From NCBI GenBank assembly GCA_021730635.1, contig JAJNNC010000006.1:310001-374000 (forward strand): 64,000 nt of DNA, in the 5' to 3' direction. The DNA is from Catalimonadaceae bacterium JC749 (GTDB lineage: Bacteria > Bacteroidota > Bacteroidia > Cytophagales > Cyclobacteriaceae). The notes under the pieces were generated by a model. The model saw only the letters and a list, made by a program, of their open reading frames with translations, made no database searches and was not told where the DNA came from. Shown in pieces: positions 17,911 through 27,257 of the stretch (its first letter is position 1; every line of letters starts with the position of its first letter). Both the position numbers and the translations under genes were made by a program.

Positions 17911-18174
17911 CGCGCGGCGACCGTATCTTCTGGTATTAACTGAAGTGGAACAAAAGCATTGACGTTTGTGGCGGATTTCTATGTTCAATGAGCCCGGAAC
18001 TAAGCCCAATAAAGATAAAAAAGCTGAGATTTATTTCCTTAACGCAATAATGAACGTCCAACCGAAACTGAAGATGATTAGTGATAAACTGCTGATAGTT
18101 CATTTGTTCCGCCACCATAACGCCAATGCACTATTAGATGCATGCAGATGTTAGAGCATTAATCAGGGAACCTC
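17911..18174. other. Spacer without gene
   Basis: Only random short frames on both strands. It contains CATAACGCCAATGCAC and palindromic TGCATGCA near 18,140, similar in style to the other inter-cassette spacers. Confidence 0.3.
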
Positions 18175-19104
18175 TTATTTTTTTCGTGCAATGGTTATCA
18201 GTAATACAGGATACAGCAGCCATACAAACGCAAAATCACCTTTGTCATTAAATACCTCCGCACCATGAGACGGGTGTAATGATAAGAATGCTGTTGCATC
18301 CGCTTCGGTACCGCCGCCTTCTGCTATAGTAGCAGTGAAAAGTGCCCGAAAAGACGCATCTTTTACAGCTTTGCTCCAGGTTTGTAGTTCGTTCAGAGAA
18401 TTGCGGTCAGATGGATGTTCATAAGGCGGAAAAGCATGTGGCACACGGTCATTGATGCGTACATCCACTATATCCAGTCCTGCATTCATAGCAAAAAAAG
18501 GCACCCGTGCACCTATTTTCAAATCCCCATGCCCTGATGCCCGATAACCATTTAAATAATACTGCATGTACCTGCCGATGGCTATTTCTTCTTCCATTGA
18601 GTAGGTATGACCGATAGATTCAACCGGTTTATCGTAAGTCAACATGTGATACTCGGCAGCCATAAATGTACCGCCTTGCTTCAGTACTCTGCTCATTTCG
18701 GATACTGCTTTGGCAGGATCATACACATGCATCAATACCGTTTGACAAACGGTAGCATCAAAGCTCCTATCTGCATAAGGTAGTTGTAGCGCATCGCCCA
18801 CTTCAAATTCAACATTTTGAACGTCCAGCTTTTGGGCTATTTTTTTTCCATCCTCTACCAGCGCAGGCGTTATATCTATGCCTGTAAAATGGACATCCGG
18901 AAAATAACGTGCTAACAACAAGGTAAGCGCTCCATTGCCAGCACCTACATCCAGCACTTTATCGCCCGCTTTCAAAGTAAGTTGTGGAAGAACAATTTTT
19001 TCAAAATAATCCGGATTCCAAAAACCTTTCATCCGGTTTTCAAGCATTTCAGCAAATACATCGGATTGTGCGAGGGCTTGTATGAGTTCTTTTTGAATTG
19101 CCAT
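18175..19104 (-). CDS. Class I SAM-dependent methyltransferase
   Basis: 309 aa. The SAM-binding motif I is VLDVGAGNGALTLLLA (near 50-65), acidic motif II is FTGIDITPALV, and FDATVCQTVLMHVYDP and LKQGGTFMAAEYH complete the UbiE/Methyltransf_11/25-type core. The C-terminal ~110 residues are a variable substrate domain. The methyl acceptor is unknown. The ATG lies within a 49-bp sequence that is repeated at 20304-20350, so the start region of this gene was duplicated. Confidence 0.85.
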   Translation of the reverse strand: MAIQKELIQALAQSDVFAEMLENRMKGFWNPDYFEKIVLPQLTLKAGDKVLDVGAGNGALTLLLARYFPDVHFTGIDITPALVEDGKKIAQKLDVQNVEFEVGDALQLPYADRSFDATVCQTVLMHVYDPAKAVSEMSRVLKQGGTFMAAEYHMLTYDKPVESIGHTYSMEEEIAIGRYMQYYLNGYRASGHGDLKIGARVPFFAMNAGLDIVDVRINDRVPHAFPPYEHPSDRNSLNELQTWSKAVKDASFRALFTATIAEGGGTEADATAFLSLHPSHGAEVFNDKGDFAFVWLLYPVLLITIARKK

Positions 19105-19131
19105 GGCTTATATTTTTTAGATGAGTTGGAC
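19083..19131 (-). repeat. ~49-bp direct repeat, copy 1 (start region of the methyltransferase)
   Basis: Contains the ribosome-binding region, ATG and first codons (M-A-I-x-K-E-L) of the methyltransferase. It matches 20304-20350 with about four differences and a 2-bp length difference. The two copies bracket a 1.17-kb insert. Confidence 0.9.
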
Positions 19132-19294
19132 TATCCCAGCTTGCCCAAAAATCGACAAGTAGATACTTCCCTTTAGTTGAAGAAAGTTCAATGCTTTTTC
19201 CAGTTGCATCCGGTTGAGTAAAATCAATAGCTGCTTTTTCGAAGCTTGTCTTTTTCGCTGTCGTGATACCTTCACTGATTACTTTTCCATACAA
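19132..19294 (-). pseudogene. Internal fragment of a TlpA/AhpC-TSA thioredoxin-like protein
   Basis: The frame encodes AAIDFTQPDATGKSIELSS followed by GKYLLVDFWASW. It breaks exactly where the active-site C-G-P-C should follow, because the 49-bp repeat begins there. The frame is open a little upstream (to about 19330: LSADNRAGLYGKV) but has no ATG. In intact relatives this domain reduces envelope disulfides. Both ends are lost, so this is a remnant. Confidence 0.78.
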
Positions 19295-19376
19295 TCCTGC
19301 CCTGTTATCTGCAGACAGAGATATAACATGAAATTAATATATATTAAGCTGCGTGTATTGTAAAAACCCGACAAAA

Positions 19377-20195
19377 TCAAGTTGAGGCTTTCAGTATTCC
19401 GGCAAGTGTTTGACGTGATATGTCATTAAAATCGAGTTTTTTAAAAATGGATGGATTACAGTTAGTAAACCGAAGGAAGTCTTTTATAAAATGCGACTGA
19501 TCAAAATACCCTGCATCAAATAATATTTGATGCAGGGTTTGTTTTTCATTTTCAAGCTGGCTAAGGACATAATTAAATCTTTGAAGACGTAAATAAAGTT
19601 TAGGATTTACACCAACAGCTTTATTAAATAACCGCTCTAATGTTCTTTCTGTAATATAAAATGTGTTTAATACTTCTACTAAAGCAATATTTCCATGCCT
19701 TTCATTGATCGTATCAACAATATTTTGTATGAGGCTTATATCGACTGTACTTTTATTTAAATACGGCAAAAGCCATTCATCTAAAATGTTTTTGATTTCA
19801 ATAGTGCTATTTATTCCCAACAAACTATTGAACAGGCTATCACTGGTGTCGAGATGTGTAAAATCAAAAAAATCATCCTGGTATTGCAGCATATGGAGCC
19901 CAAACAATTTATGGCATCCATATGGTTTAAAATTAACAGCCACCACCTTCGTCGGGAAGGTTTGCCATGTTTGGAATGGTTGTGTAAAAAAGCCAAGCAT
20001 TGTCATAGGTGGAACGCTCAGATTGCCTTTTTTCCGGCTTTTGATCATTAACTCCCCCTCCAGGATAATCCATAAAAATTGTGTCGCAAGCGGCAAAATA
20101 TTTTGGGACAGTGCAGGCTCCCGCTGATCATATATAATATAAGCATTTACAAAAGAGTTTAATGATGAATGAGGTTTTTCAAAATGTAAGCCCAT
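19377..20195 (-). CDS. AraC-family transcriptional regulator
   Basis: 272 aa from ATG 20195 (MGLHFEKPHSSLN); a start at 20276 would add 27 residues unlike the family. The N-terminal domain is of the DUF6597 type (FEKPHSSLNSFVNAYIIYDQ). The DNA-binding part has VEVLNTFYITERTLERLFNK and LHQILFDAGYFDQSHFIKDF, ending CNPSIFKKL. It lies inside the insert bracketed by the 49-bp repeats, upstream of the thioredoxin fragment. It probably arrived with that piece; its target is not obvious. Confidence 0.83.
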   Translation of the reverse strand: MGLHFEKPHSSLNSFVNAYIIYDQREPALSQNILPLATQFLWIILEGELMIKSRKKGNLSVPPMTMLGFFTQPFQTWQTFPTKVVAVNFKPYGCHKLFGLHMLQYQDDFFDFTHLDTSDSLFNSLLGINSTIEIKNILDEWLLPYLNKSTVDISLIQNIVDTINERHGNIALVEVLNTFYITERTLERLFNKAVGVNPKLYLRLQRFNYVLSQLENEKQTLHQILFDAGYFDQSHFIKDFLRFTNCNPSIFKKLDFNDISRQTLAGILKAST

Positions 20196-20303
20196 ACCAA
20201 AATTAGATTTCTGCAGGATGACACTAAGTATAGAGAAAAGCTGTAATATCTTCTCTTCAACTTTCTTTCGGTACATAGCGTCGCTTAACTCGAGTTCATA
20301 CTT

Positions 20304-20350
20304 TGAGTTCTTTTGGAATTGCCATGGCTTATCTTTTAAATGAGTTGGAC
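20304..20350 (-). repeat. ~47-bp direct repeat, copy 2
   Basis: Carries a second ATG with M-A-I-P-K-E-L and then leaves the methyltransferase sequence and meets a stop, so it is a dead copy of the gene start. Confidence 0.9.
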
Positions 20351-20387
20351 CGTCTTATTTTGTTTCTTAGGAGATGGATTAAACAGC

Positions 20388-20540
20388 ATTGCACCTAAAA
20401 TCAGTATAAACGCAATTGTGTTTATTTCTACTATAGATAGTGGTGTTAATTCTCCATATTTGCAGAATAAACACAATTTTCTTTCACTTTCGTGCTACAT
20501 GTTCTTATGTGCATCTACTTTAACTGCTTGGGTGTTCACA
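20388..20540. repeat. Interspersed ~155-bp repeat, copy 1
   Basis: The first ~60 bp match 30154-30216 nearly perfectly, including AAACGCAATTGTGTTT, itself almost palindromic. Weaker similarity continues at constant offset to a shared GGGTGTT near the end (20530-20536 / 30295-30301). It lies upstream of a minus-strand accessory gene, as the other copy does. Confidence 0.85.
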
Positions 20541-20913
20541 TTCTAAAGGTGATAGTTACCAGCAAACAACAGGGCCTTACTATCAACGTACTGGCACAGT
20601 ACTGTTCAATAATTTCTAAAGTAATACAGAGACGATCTAGGGTCTTAAAAAAGGACATAGTAGTAACTTACTTAATCTTTTTTCCACTATCAATCTGATC
20701 GTGTAAGCCATTTACTAAAGTTAAAATACAGCCTGTAAAAGTCAAAGAGAAATCATCTTACCAAATTGCTTTTTTAATGTAAACACCAGGAAAATTTGTG
20801 TTACTCATAGAGCCGATAGCATCCTTTCTGCTTCTCATTTTCCCATTCTATATCCAATAATGGCCTCAGCTCAACATCTTCTACAGGCATAATAGATATA
20901 CAACATAAAAAAA
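20541..20913. other. Gap without gene
   Basis: AT-rich, with no reading frame of interest. It leads into the terminator of the haloperoxidase-like gene. Confidence 0.4.
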
Positions 20914-20953
20914 CCTCCTTGTCCAGATCGCTTTTAGCTTTCTACACAGGAGG
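20914..20953 (-). terminator. Terminator of the haloperoxidase-like gene
   Basis: On the minus strand CCTCCT ... AGGAGG forms a stem with a long loop, and the second arm is followed by a run of seven T (plus-strand A-run at 20907-20913). It lies about 80 bp after the stop of the 21033-22304 gene. Confidence 0.7.
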
Positions 20954-21032
20954 CCTTTCTTATCATCCCAACGTCAAAATCAGGGATCACTCATGACACC
21001 AAAATGTAAACTTGATTCCGTCACCCCTCCCC

Positions 21033-22304
21033 TTATCGCAAGGGTTTCAGTTGATCATCTACTACCCATTGCCCTACCTGGTCTCCCATCGCCTGTCCCG
21101 CTTCGCAGGCAAAACGGAAATGAATACCCGCCTTTACCCTTGAATCCGCATTTTCGTCGGCCGCCTGCTTAAAGCTGGTAAAGCTTCTTTCCCCACTTCC
21201 CGGTAATGCTGAGGGCGAAGTCATGGCAAAAGCAGTCTGATCTCCCAACAGGTTGGCTAACACTGTGGCCGCCGCATTGCCCAAAGCACTATGCGTGGAG
21301 GGATAATCCTGCACCGGAGGCGTAGGAAGCGTAGGCTCCCATTGCAGGTCTTCTGTCGTTTGCGCATTTCCATCTTGCTGCGCACGGTGAATGGCCGTAT
21401 AGGGGCGCCAGAAATTATAATGGAACTTGGAATCCCAACCGGCAATATAGGCGTCAGCCAGAGCTATATCTACCAGCGCAAACAGCCTGGCCGTTTCCAG
21501 TAAGCCTAATTTTTTGTCAATGGCTACCGTGCGTGCCACCCGGTTCCAACCGGCTTCGGAAAACTCGTACCAGAAATGGGTATAGGCAAGCTGATCTTCC
21601 GTGCGGGCATGGCTGTTAAGCTTACCTACCTCTTTCACTTCGTTGAAGGCCGCTGCATATTCTTCGCTGTCAAGGGAAGGATGCGGTGCTGAACGAAACT
21701 GGTCTTTACTTTGCAAACCAAACGGCTTTACATCTACCCAGTAAGGGGCAAATACTATCTCAAAAGGGGGTACCGCCTGGTAGACACCCGCCACGTCGGA
21801 AGGAGCCACAGGGCTGAAAGGATCTCCTGCGGAACCATCGTTGGCCCGCTCCTCAAGGATGGCCTGTCCGGCCTCTTTGCCCAACTGTATCCCCCGGTTT
21901 TTGGCGTCCCCTTCCCCAATCGTTGAGAGCGACTGTTGCAAAGCAGAATCCAGAAACGGTATTTTATCCGGTATCTCATGCACCAATACCGTATGGGCAG
22001 CGCTGGCCGCCGCGGCTATGGGATTTGCCTCAGCATCTCTCCCTATAAAGGCATAGGTCTCGTACTCAGGTTCAATCGCATTCAAGGCATCATGCATGGC
22101 CAGATGCGTCATGGCATTGATCCGGGAAGCCATCAGCGAATGCAAATAAGCTTTACCGCCAAAAGCCTCGTACGCTACCTCATTCCATACTATCACAACA
22201 TCGTTGGGTAAGGTGTCCAGGTCAGGCCTGTTGTTTTGTTCTTCAGAACAGGAAGACGTGATCAGGCAACTCACTACTCCTAGCATAATCGTAATCTTTT
22301 TCAT
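21033..22304 (-). CDS. PAP2-superfamily phosphatase / vanadium-haloperoxidase-like lipoprotein
   Basis: 423 aa. Lipobox ITSSC near residue 19 anchors it in the envelope. The three oxyanion-binding motifs of the superfamily are present: KFHYNFWRP (K-x6-R-P), YPSTHSALG (PSTH in place of PSGH) and SRVKAGIH (S-R-x5-H). In this family these residues bind phosphate or vanadate. The bacterial secreted members are annotated as vanadium-dependent haloperoxidases, but phosphatase activity is equally possible. It is the first gene after the TPR protein gene (72 bp spacing) and has its own terminator downstream. Confidence 0.87.
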   Translation of the reverse strand: MKKITIMLGVVSCLITSSCSEEQNNRPDLDTLPNDVVIVWNEVAYEAFGGKAYLHSLMASRINAMTHLAMHDALNAIEPEYETYAFIGRDAEANPIAAAASAAHTVLVHEIPDKIPFLDSALQQSLSTIGEGDAKNRGIQLGKEAGQAILEERANDGSAGDPFSPVAPSDVAGVYQAVPPFEIVFAPYWVDVKPFGLQSKDQFRSAPHPSLDSEEYAAAFNEVKEVGKLNSHARTEDQLAYTHFWYEFSEAGWNRVARTVAIDKKLGLLETARLFALVDIALADAYIAGWDSKFHYNFWRPYTAIHRAQQDGNAQTTEDLQWEPTLPTPPVQDYPSTHSALGNAAATVLANLLGDQTAFAMTSPSALPGSGERSFTSFKQAADENADSRVKAGIHFRFACEAGQAMGDQVGQWVVDDQLKPLR

Positions 22305-22376
22305 GTGTTTGATTGTTAATTGACATACACTTGAAAAAGCGTAAGTTTATGCCTTACAATGTAAGGAGGGGTAACC

Positions 22377-24158
22377 TCACGAGGTAATCCATTGCACAGG
22401 CCTGTCGGGCTTGTAAGAACAGAGTGTGCCGGTCTTCACGGCGTTGGAAAGGTGGGCACCCAGCAGGGGGTGATGTCGTTCTATCCGGGCAATGGCATTG
22501 CGGATGCGCCAGGTGACCGCCGCTCTGGCTTTTTCAACAGCACCGCCAGTTTCCCTGCTTTTGCCCTTCAGGTTGAGCAAACGGGATACATGGTCGATCA
22601 GCAGGTCGTATTCTTCCTGTAATTTTTCCAGGTGGGCAAAATCACTGCGGTGTTCGGCTTCCTCTATGTCACTTTGGAGTTCGAGGATTTTTTGTTGATA
22701 CTGCCTGCGGGCTTTTTCATCCATCAGTTTTTCTCCGCTACTGTCCAGGGCACTGCCCATCAGTTCGGCACAATGGAAAAGCTGACGAGGACAGGCCAGC
22801 ATCTTCTGAAGATCATAAAAGCCTTTCATGTCTGAGGCCTGCACCGTAGCGCCATCATAGCAGAACTTCCAGGCGGCGGTCTCTTTTACAAAAAAATTGT
22901 CCCTGACCGTTTCTTTCTCCCGCACTGTTTTCTGGACAGGGTATTCCTGAAAACTTCCCTGGCTGATGAATCGCAGAAATCCTTCCAGATTACTCTTACG
23001 CCGGTGGGGATTCAGTTTCAACAGCCAGTCGATGGCTTCCTGCTCGTCAAAGTCTTTGCCTTTGTTGATCAGGTTTCGGTAAATATCAAGAAAGGCATGC
23101 CAGTATGTCTGCATCTTATCATACTGCTGCAGGTAGTAAAAGGTAGCCGCGCAGTAGGCATCCGTATCGGCGATCTTGGCCTTGCCGATCTGGTGGTATT
23201 CTATATAGGAGGCTGCCTTTTCATAGTCTCCCAGTTCAAAATAAATAAATCCCCCGAGTCGAAAAAGATTACCATTGTAATACGGATTCAATGCTAAACC
23301 TCTTTCAAACCACTCCAGGGCTTCTTTCCCCAAATCCAAATACACAAGATACAGCGCTATGGGAAAGAGCGTATCCGGATCGTTGGCATTCAGCATCAAA
23401 GACCTCCTGAAATAATATTCTGCCGTATGGTAGGAGCCTTCATACAAAAAAATTCTCCCCAGTACCATGGCGACGATATGGTTTTGTTCATCCAGCTCAA
23501 TGGCTTTCTGTGCCCACTCATAAGCCCCCGTTTTGCTGACATCCCAACGTTCCCAAAGCTGGCAGGTCCATTCATTGAAATACGACAGGGACATGCCCGT
23601 GCAAGCCAGGGCATAATCAGGTTGAATCTGCAAGGCCTTTTCAAAATGTTCACGGGCTTTCAGATCGGCTTCCACCGAGGCTTTCTTGAGTTCTTCTGTG
23701 CCATACAGCCAGTGCTCATAGGCATTGAAAGCTACCTTGGGTCTCTGTTTGATCTTTGAGAGCAGATCCTGATGAATTTGTTGTTGCAACACCGCCACCA
23801 CACTTTTCAGCAGCTTATCTTGTATGTCGGTCAGGGCGGTCAGCCTGTCTTCCAGCCGCTGACCCCATACCAGCCGCCGCTTGTCGCTGTCGTAAAGCTG
23901 CACATGAATCCTCACCCGCTCTTTGTCAGAGCGGAAGGTACCCTGCACATAATAGCCGTTTTGTAAGGCTTCCGATAATTTCGGGGAATCGGGGGAAACC
24001 ATATGTGGGGGCACCTTGACAACCCTTAACTGACGGAAACGGGAAAGCTCAGTCATCAGATCCTCGCTGAACGAACGACAGAAAATGCCCAGTTCTTTGG
24101 AAGAAGAAAGGTCTTCAAACGGAAAGACAGCCAGCGTGATGTAAGGGTCGCTTTGCAT
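22377..24158 (-). CDS. TolB-like / TPR fusion protein with a conserved C-terminal domain
   Basis: 593 aa with no signal peptide or membrane helix. Residues 1-130 resemble the TolB-like domain often fused to adenylate cyclases and ATPases (VFPFEDLSSSKELGIFCRSF; VQGTFRSDKERVRIHVQLYD). Residues 150-360 are TPR helices (HFEKALQIQPDYALACTGMS; WFERGLALNPYYNGNLFRLG). Residues about 430-593 are a domain otherwise found at the end of predicted ATPases and TPR proteins: ETAAWKFCYDGATVQASDMK, then ARRQYQQKILELQSDIEEAE, then AVTWRIRNAIARIERHHPLL, ending TGTLCSYKPDRPVQW. No cyclase, ATPase or DNA-binding module is present. It is probably a cytoplasmic scaffold or signalling component. Confidence 0.75.
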   Translation of the reverse strand: MQSDPYITLAVFPFEDLSSSKELGIFCRSFSEDLMTELSRFRQLRVVKVPPHMVSPDSPKLSEALQNGYYVQGTFRSDKERVRIHVQLYDSDKRRLVWGQRLEDRLTALTDIQDKLLKSVVAVLQQQIHQDLLSKIKQRPKVAFNAYEHWLYGTEELKKASVEADLKAREHFEKALQIQPDYALACTGMSLSYFNEWTCQLWERWDVSKTGAYEWAQKAIELDEQNHIVAMVLGRIFLYEGSYHTAEYYFRRSLMLNANDPDTLFPIALYLVYLDLGKEALEWFERGLALNPYYNGNLFRLGGFIYFELGDYEKAASYIEYHQIGKAKIADTDAYCAATFYYLQQYDKMQTYWHAFLDIYRNLINKGKDFDEQEAIDWLLKLNPHRRKSNLEGFLRFISQGSFQEYPVQKTVREKETVRDNFFVKETAAWKFCYDGATVQASDMKGFYDLQKMLACPRQLFHCAELMGSALDSSGEKLMDEKARRQYQQKILELQSDIEEAEHRSDFAHLEKLQEEYDLLIDHVSRLLNLKGKSRETGGAVEKARAAVTWRIRNAIARIERHHPLLGAHLSNAVKTGTLCSYKPDRPVQWITS

Positions 24159-24423
24159 ACCTTGAACAACAAAAGCCTGTACAAAAATAACTGATTTAAG
24201 CGATGTCTACAGAAGGGGTAGGATAATTATTATTTGTCTTTCTGAGCGGTAACACTTCTGCCTGTATCGTAAGTGTGGCACCACAAAACCTCCTGGACTG
24301 TGATGCCTTAGGGCCAGACAGCGAAAGAAAAGTGAATCCCTGTGGTGAAGACTACAAGCAGACTTTTCAAGGCTACCCTTTTCTATAGGTCTGCCCCGTA
24401 AGTCTAACCTGCACCCTCAAACA
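24159..24423. other. Spacer between amidohydrolase and TPR genes
   Basis: 265 bp without a gene. It holds the upstream region of the TPR gene; no clear TAnnTTTG element or terminator stands out. Confidence 0.35.
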
Positions 24424-25977
24424 CTATCTCCAGCTCAACCTGCCGGGTGGTACCACAGGGTTGGCCTGCTCTACCGCTGCCCACACCCGTTTTCCTACCT
24501 TGCTCGCTTCAGCGACAAGCCCTTCTTCATCTACCGTAAGAATCTTATGGTCGCGCATGATGAACGCCCCATCTACCATCACCGACTCTACATCCGAGGG
24601 CTGTCCATTGTGCAGCCAGGCAGAGAGAATGCGCCCTGAGGGCACCAGGTGTGCCTGCTGGGTGTTGAGCACGATCAGATCGGCCTTCCTGCCCACCTCC
24701 AGCAGACCCAGGGTATCTTCCTGACGGATGGCCTTTGCCCCAACGAGTGCGGCGTCCTGCAAAATATCTTCAGGTTGCGGAAACATGCCGGGGTACTCAT
24801 CGTTGCGACGGATGCGTTCTGTCAGCATGGCTACCTTCATCACCGCAAACATATCATTGTTGTTGTTGTCGGTACCCAGGCAGATGGGGCAACCTGCCAC
24901 CCGCAGGGCAGGAATGGGCGGACTCACCCCCCGGTTGGCGGCCATAGCCGCCTGGTGTGAAATGATAGTCTTTGTCTGGCCAAGCAGGGCAATCTCTTTC
25001 TCATCGACATAACGCGCGTGTGCGGCAAACAAATGAGGACCCAGGAAGTCGTGTTGGTACAGGTACTCCGCCGGACGTACCCCATGATATTTCATCATAT
25101 ACTGAATCTCGGCGTGGCTCTGGTTCAGGTGGATGGTGTAGCCCAGATCGTGCTTCTCCGCAAAAGCACGCACAGCCTGAAGCAACTCGGGGGAAGTGTT
25201 CTCGGCATGCACCACCGCAGGGAACACCTGGATACGGCCACCGTGTTTACCATGCCAGGCACTGAACAGCTCTTCAATGCGCTGCATCCCTTCCTCCCGC
25301 ATCTGGCCGGAGAACTCAGGGGTGCTGCTGGCAGCAAACGCCTCCGGCGACATCACGGTACCCTCCACCCGGTCGTTTACCCCCTCAGCAAAGACCCATC
25401 GCAATCCCGTCTTTACCAACTCCGATGCTTCCGGAGCGATCTGGCCGGTATATTCTACCACGGTGGTGGTACCGCAACGGATACTGTGCAAGGCGGCCAT
25501 CACCGACATCAGCGTATCCTCTTCCGGGGAGAGCAGGCTGCTGGGCATGACGGACAGTCCGGCACGATTGGGAAAGCTGAAGTCTTCATTGAAGCCCCTG
25601 GCCACCGAAGCAGAGAGGTGCGCATGACAGTTGATAAGACCGGGCAACAGGGCTTTTTGCTTTCCGTCGATTACCTCGGCCTCCGGAAACTGCTCGAGGA
25701 TGGGACCGGTAGGGCCAATAGCCGCAATGGTGCTCCCACTGACGGCCAGTGCCACATCCTTCAGCGGTGCCCGATGGGCGTCACCCGTTACCACTGTGGT
25801 GTGGGTGAAGACAACCGTACCATTAGAGGATGCCTTACCACTTCCCAACCCAGAAGGCTCACTCCAGGGGGAGATACTGGCAGACAAGGGATCGGGAAGA
25901 AGCAGGCCGGTACCAAGTGCGGCTCCGGTACGGGCCAGCAACTGTCGACGGGTCATAGGCAGGGAAACATCTTTCAT
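24424..25977 (-). CDS. Tat-exported amidohydrolase (SsnA/atrazine-chlorohydrolase-like)
   Basis: 517 aa. A twin-arginine signal TRRQLLARTGAALGTGLLL at the N-terminus implies export in folded, metal-loaded form. The metal-dependent hydrolase core shows NCHAHLSASVARG (H-x-H), TIHLNQSHAEIQ, LFAAHARYVD and the late Asp in CLGTDNNNND. GLLEVGRKADLIVLNTQQA is the usual closing strand. The family removes amino or chloro groups from purine-like, pterin or triazine rings; the substrate here is unknown. Codons are GC-richer than in the flanking gap. It stands alone. Confidence 0.87.
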   Translation of the reverse strand: MKDVSLPMTRRQLLARTGAALGTGLLLPDPLSASISPWSEPSGLGSGKASSNGTVVFTHTTVVTGDAHRAPLKDVALAVSGSTIAAIGPTGPILEQFPEAEVIDGKQKALLPGLINCHAHLSASVARGFNEDFSFPNRAGLSVMPSSLLSPEEDTLMSVMAALHSIRCGTTTVVEYTGQIAPEASELVKTGLRWVFAEGVNDRVEGTVMSPEAFAASSTPEFSGQMREEGMQRIEELFSAWHGKHGGRIQVFPAVVHAENTSPELLQAVRAFAEKHDLGYTIHLNQSHAEIQYMMKYHGVRPAEYLYQHDFLGPHLFAAHARYVDEKEIALLGQTKTIISHQAAMAANRGVSPPIPALRVAGCPICLGTDNNNNDMFAVMKVAMLTERIRRNDEYPGMFPQPEDILQDAALVGAKAIRQEDTLGLLEVGRKADLIVLNTQQAHLVPSGRILSAWLHNGQPSDVESVMVDGAFIMRDHKILTVDEEGLVAEASKVGKRVWAAVEQANPVVPPGRLSWR

Positions 25978-27136
25978 CAGGTAGTGCTTTATAGGTAGTC
26001 TGAAACTTGGAACCGGGTAAAAAAAGACACCGCAATGCCTTGCTGTCTACCATGCACTCAAGCGCCCCTCCTACCCTTTCTGCATCTGTTCTGTCATTTA
26101 TTCTCTACCCTTCCTTACATGCATTGCAGACAACTGCATTATTTGCAGGTAGCAATATTTTATTTCAATAAATATAAAAAAATTAAAATAAAAAACTGAT
26201 ACCACATCTTTTTACGATATTTTTTTATGCATAATCCTGAGGAGGTATATTGTAGGAGGAATGGGAAGACTGAATGCCTGGCTTTCTGTAACACGCCACC
26301 CACTGATACAGGCGGCACTTTGCGTGACCGGGGTCTGCTCTCAATACAGGTTATGAAGCCACAGGGTATTTCCTACACCTATCGGTACATTAATGATGAA
26401 TAGGCACTACAGCGGTGATTTGGAGGAGTCATTCCATGGAATATCAGCCACTGCCTTTAGTTCACTTTTCTTCTTTCTTTGATACGATCAATGGCTTTCT
26501 TCTCTACTATCATTCATTCTTCCTTTCTAAGGAATTTTAACAAGGGATATTTTTTCTCAAAACCCTTGTTTATTGTTTGATACTTCTTAGCGGTTGCTTC
26601 TAATACCAAATTAGTTAAACAGTAATGCATAACCTATTTTTTTACTAAGGCAATTTAAAGCCAACTCAAAAGTTAAAAGAGTCTGACTTCTGACGGCTTT
26701 ATACTTTTCCAATCGATAAAAAGTATCGCAGTGGCGGGGCCACCCTGGCGAACCACCCAAAACTCTTGAAGCTGCACGGCTGCGGCCGCCGCTCCGCAAC
26801 AAAATATCATTCCACCCATATAGCCATCACACCCTCAACTCCGTTGCGGCCACGATTTTGCCCGGGCCTTCGCTCCTTTATTTGTGCAAGCCATTTAAAC
26901 TTAAGGTGTATCAAAAGTTAAAGATAAACTCACTTATACTTTAATTGCTTTCTTAGATCAAATACAACGTTTTACAGCTAACCCGAAGGTGGGGATTCCA
27001 GAGTACTTTACTGTCAGTTAAGCACAAAACTTGGTCTAACCCTTGAACCGCTACTTTTGGGTAGGTGCTGTTGGCAGCCGGGCTTTACTTCCAAAATTAA
27101 GGCCATGTACTTCGCCAAAGTAAAAAATATATTTTC
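25978..27136. other. 1.2-kb gene-poor gap
   Basis: No coding gene is recognised. It is AT-rich except for a compact GC-rich block at about 26745-26885 (with GCGGCCGCCGCTCCGC). Beside it is a hairpin ATACTTTT (26701-26708) / AAAAGTAT (26719-26726). A 63-aa minus-strand frame over the block looks random. The gap precedes the macrolide-resistance unit and may be what is left of the mobile piece that brought it. Confidence 0.4.
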
Positions 27137-27144
27137 TACCTTTG
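27137..27144 (+). promoter_or_regulatory. Probable -7 promoter element of the macrolide-resistance unit
   Basis: TACCTTTG matches TAnnTTTG. No clear TTTG box lies upstream (TTCG at 27111 is the nearest). It places the transcript start near 27150, giving a leader of about 140 nt before the MFS gene. Confidence 0.5.
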
Positions 27145-27174
27145 TGCAGTTAATTCCAATCAATTATACAACAG

Positions 27175-27198
27175 ATGGCTAAGCCTTGGATGAAATAA
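27175..27198 (+). CDS. Candidate leader peptide MAKPWMK
   Basis: An 8-codon ORF (7 residues and TAA) lies about 25 nt after the predicted transcript start and 90 nt before the MFS start codon. Macrolide-resistance genes are often induced by drug-stalled ribosomes on such short leader ORFs. Nothing beyond size and position supports translation, and no strong Shine-Dalgarno is visible, as is usual in Bacteroidota. Confidence 0.4.
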   Translation: MAKPWMK

Positions 27199-27199
27199 T

Positions 27200-27257
27200 A
27201 GGGTAAGACTCACAACACCCTCAATTTTTAGATAGTGCTTCTCGGTGCTATCCTTTT
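27200..27257 (+). promoter_or_regulatory. Two leader hairpins, candidate attenuator
   Basis: Hairpin 1 pairs AGGGT (27200-27204) with ACCCT (27217-27221), starting at the leader stop codon. Hairpin 2 pairs GATAGTGC (27231-27238) with GTGCTATC (27245-27252), with two G-T wobble pairs, and is followed by CTTTT. The arrangement of leader ORF, antiterminator-sized stem and stem with T-run is that of an attenuator. Confidence 0.45.

Noticed and set aside
25018-25998. 326-codon open frame on the plus strand
   Set aside because: It is antisense to the Tat amidohydrolase, which has clear motifs; the frame is open only because of the GC-rich codon bias of that gene.
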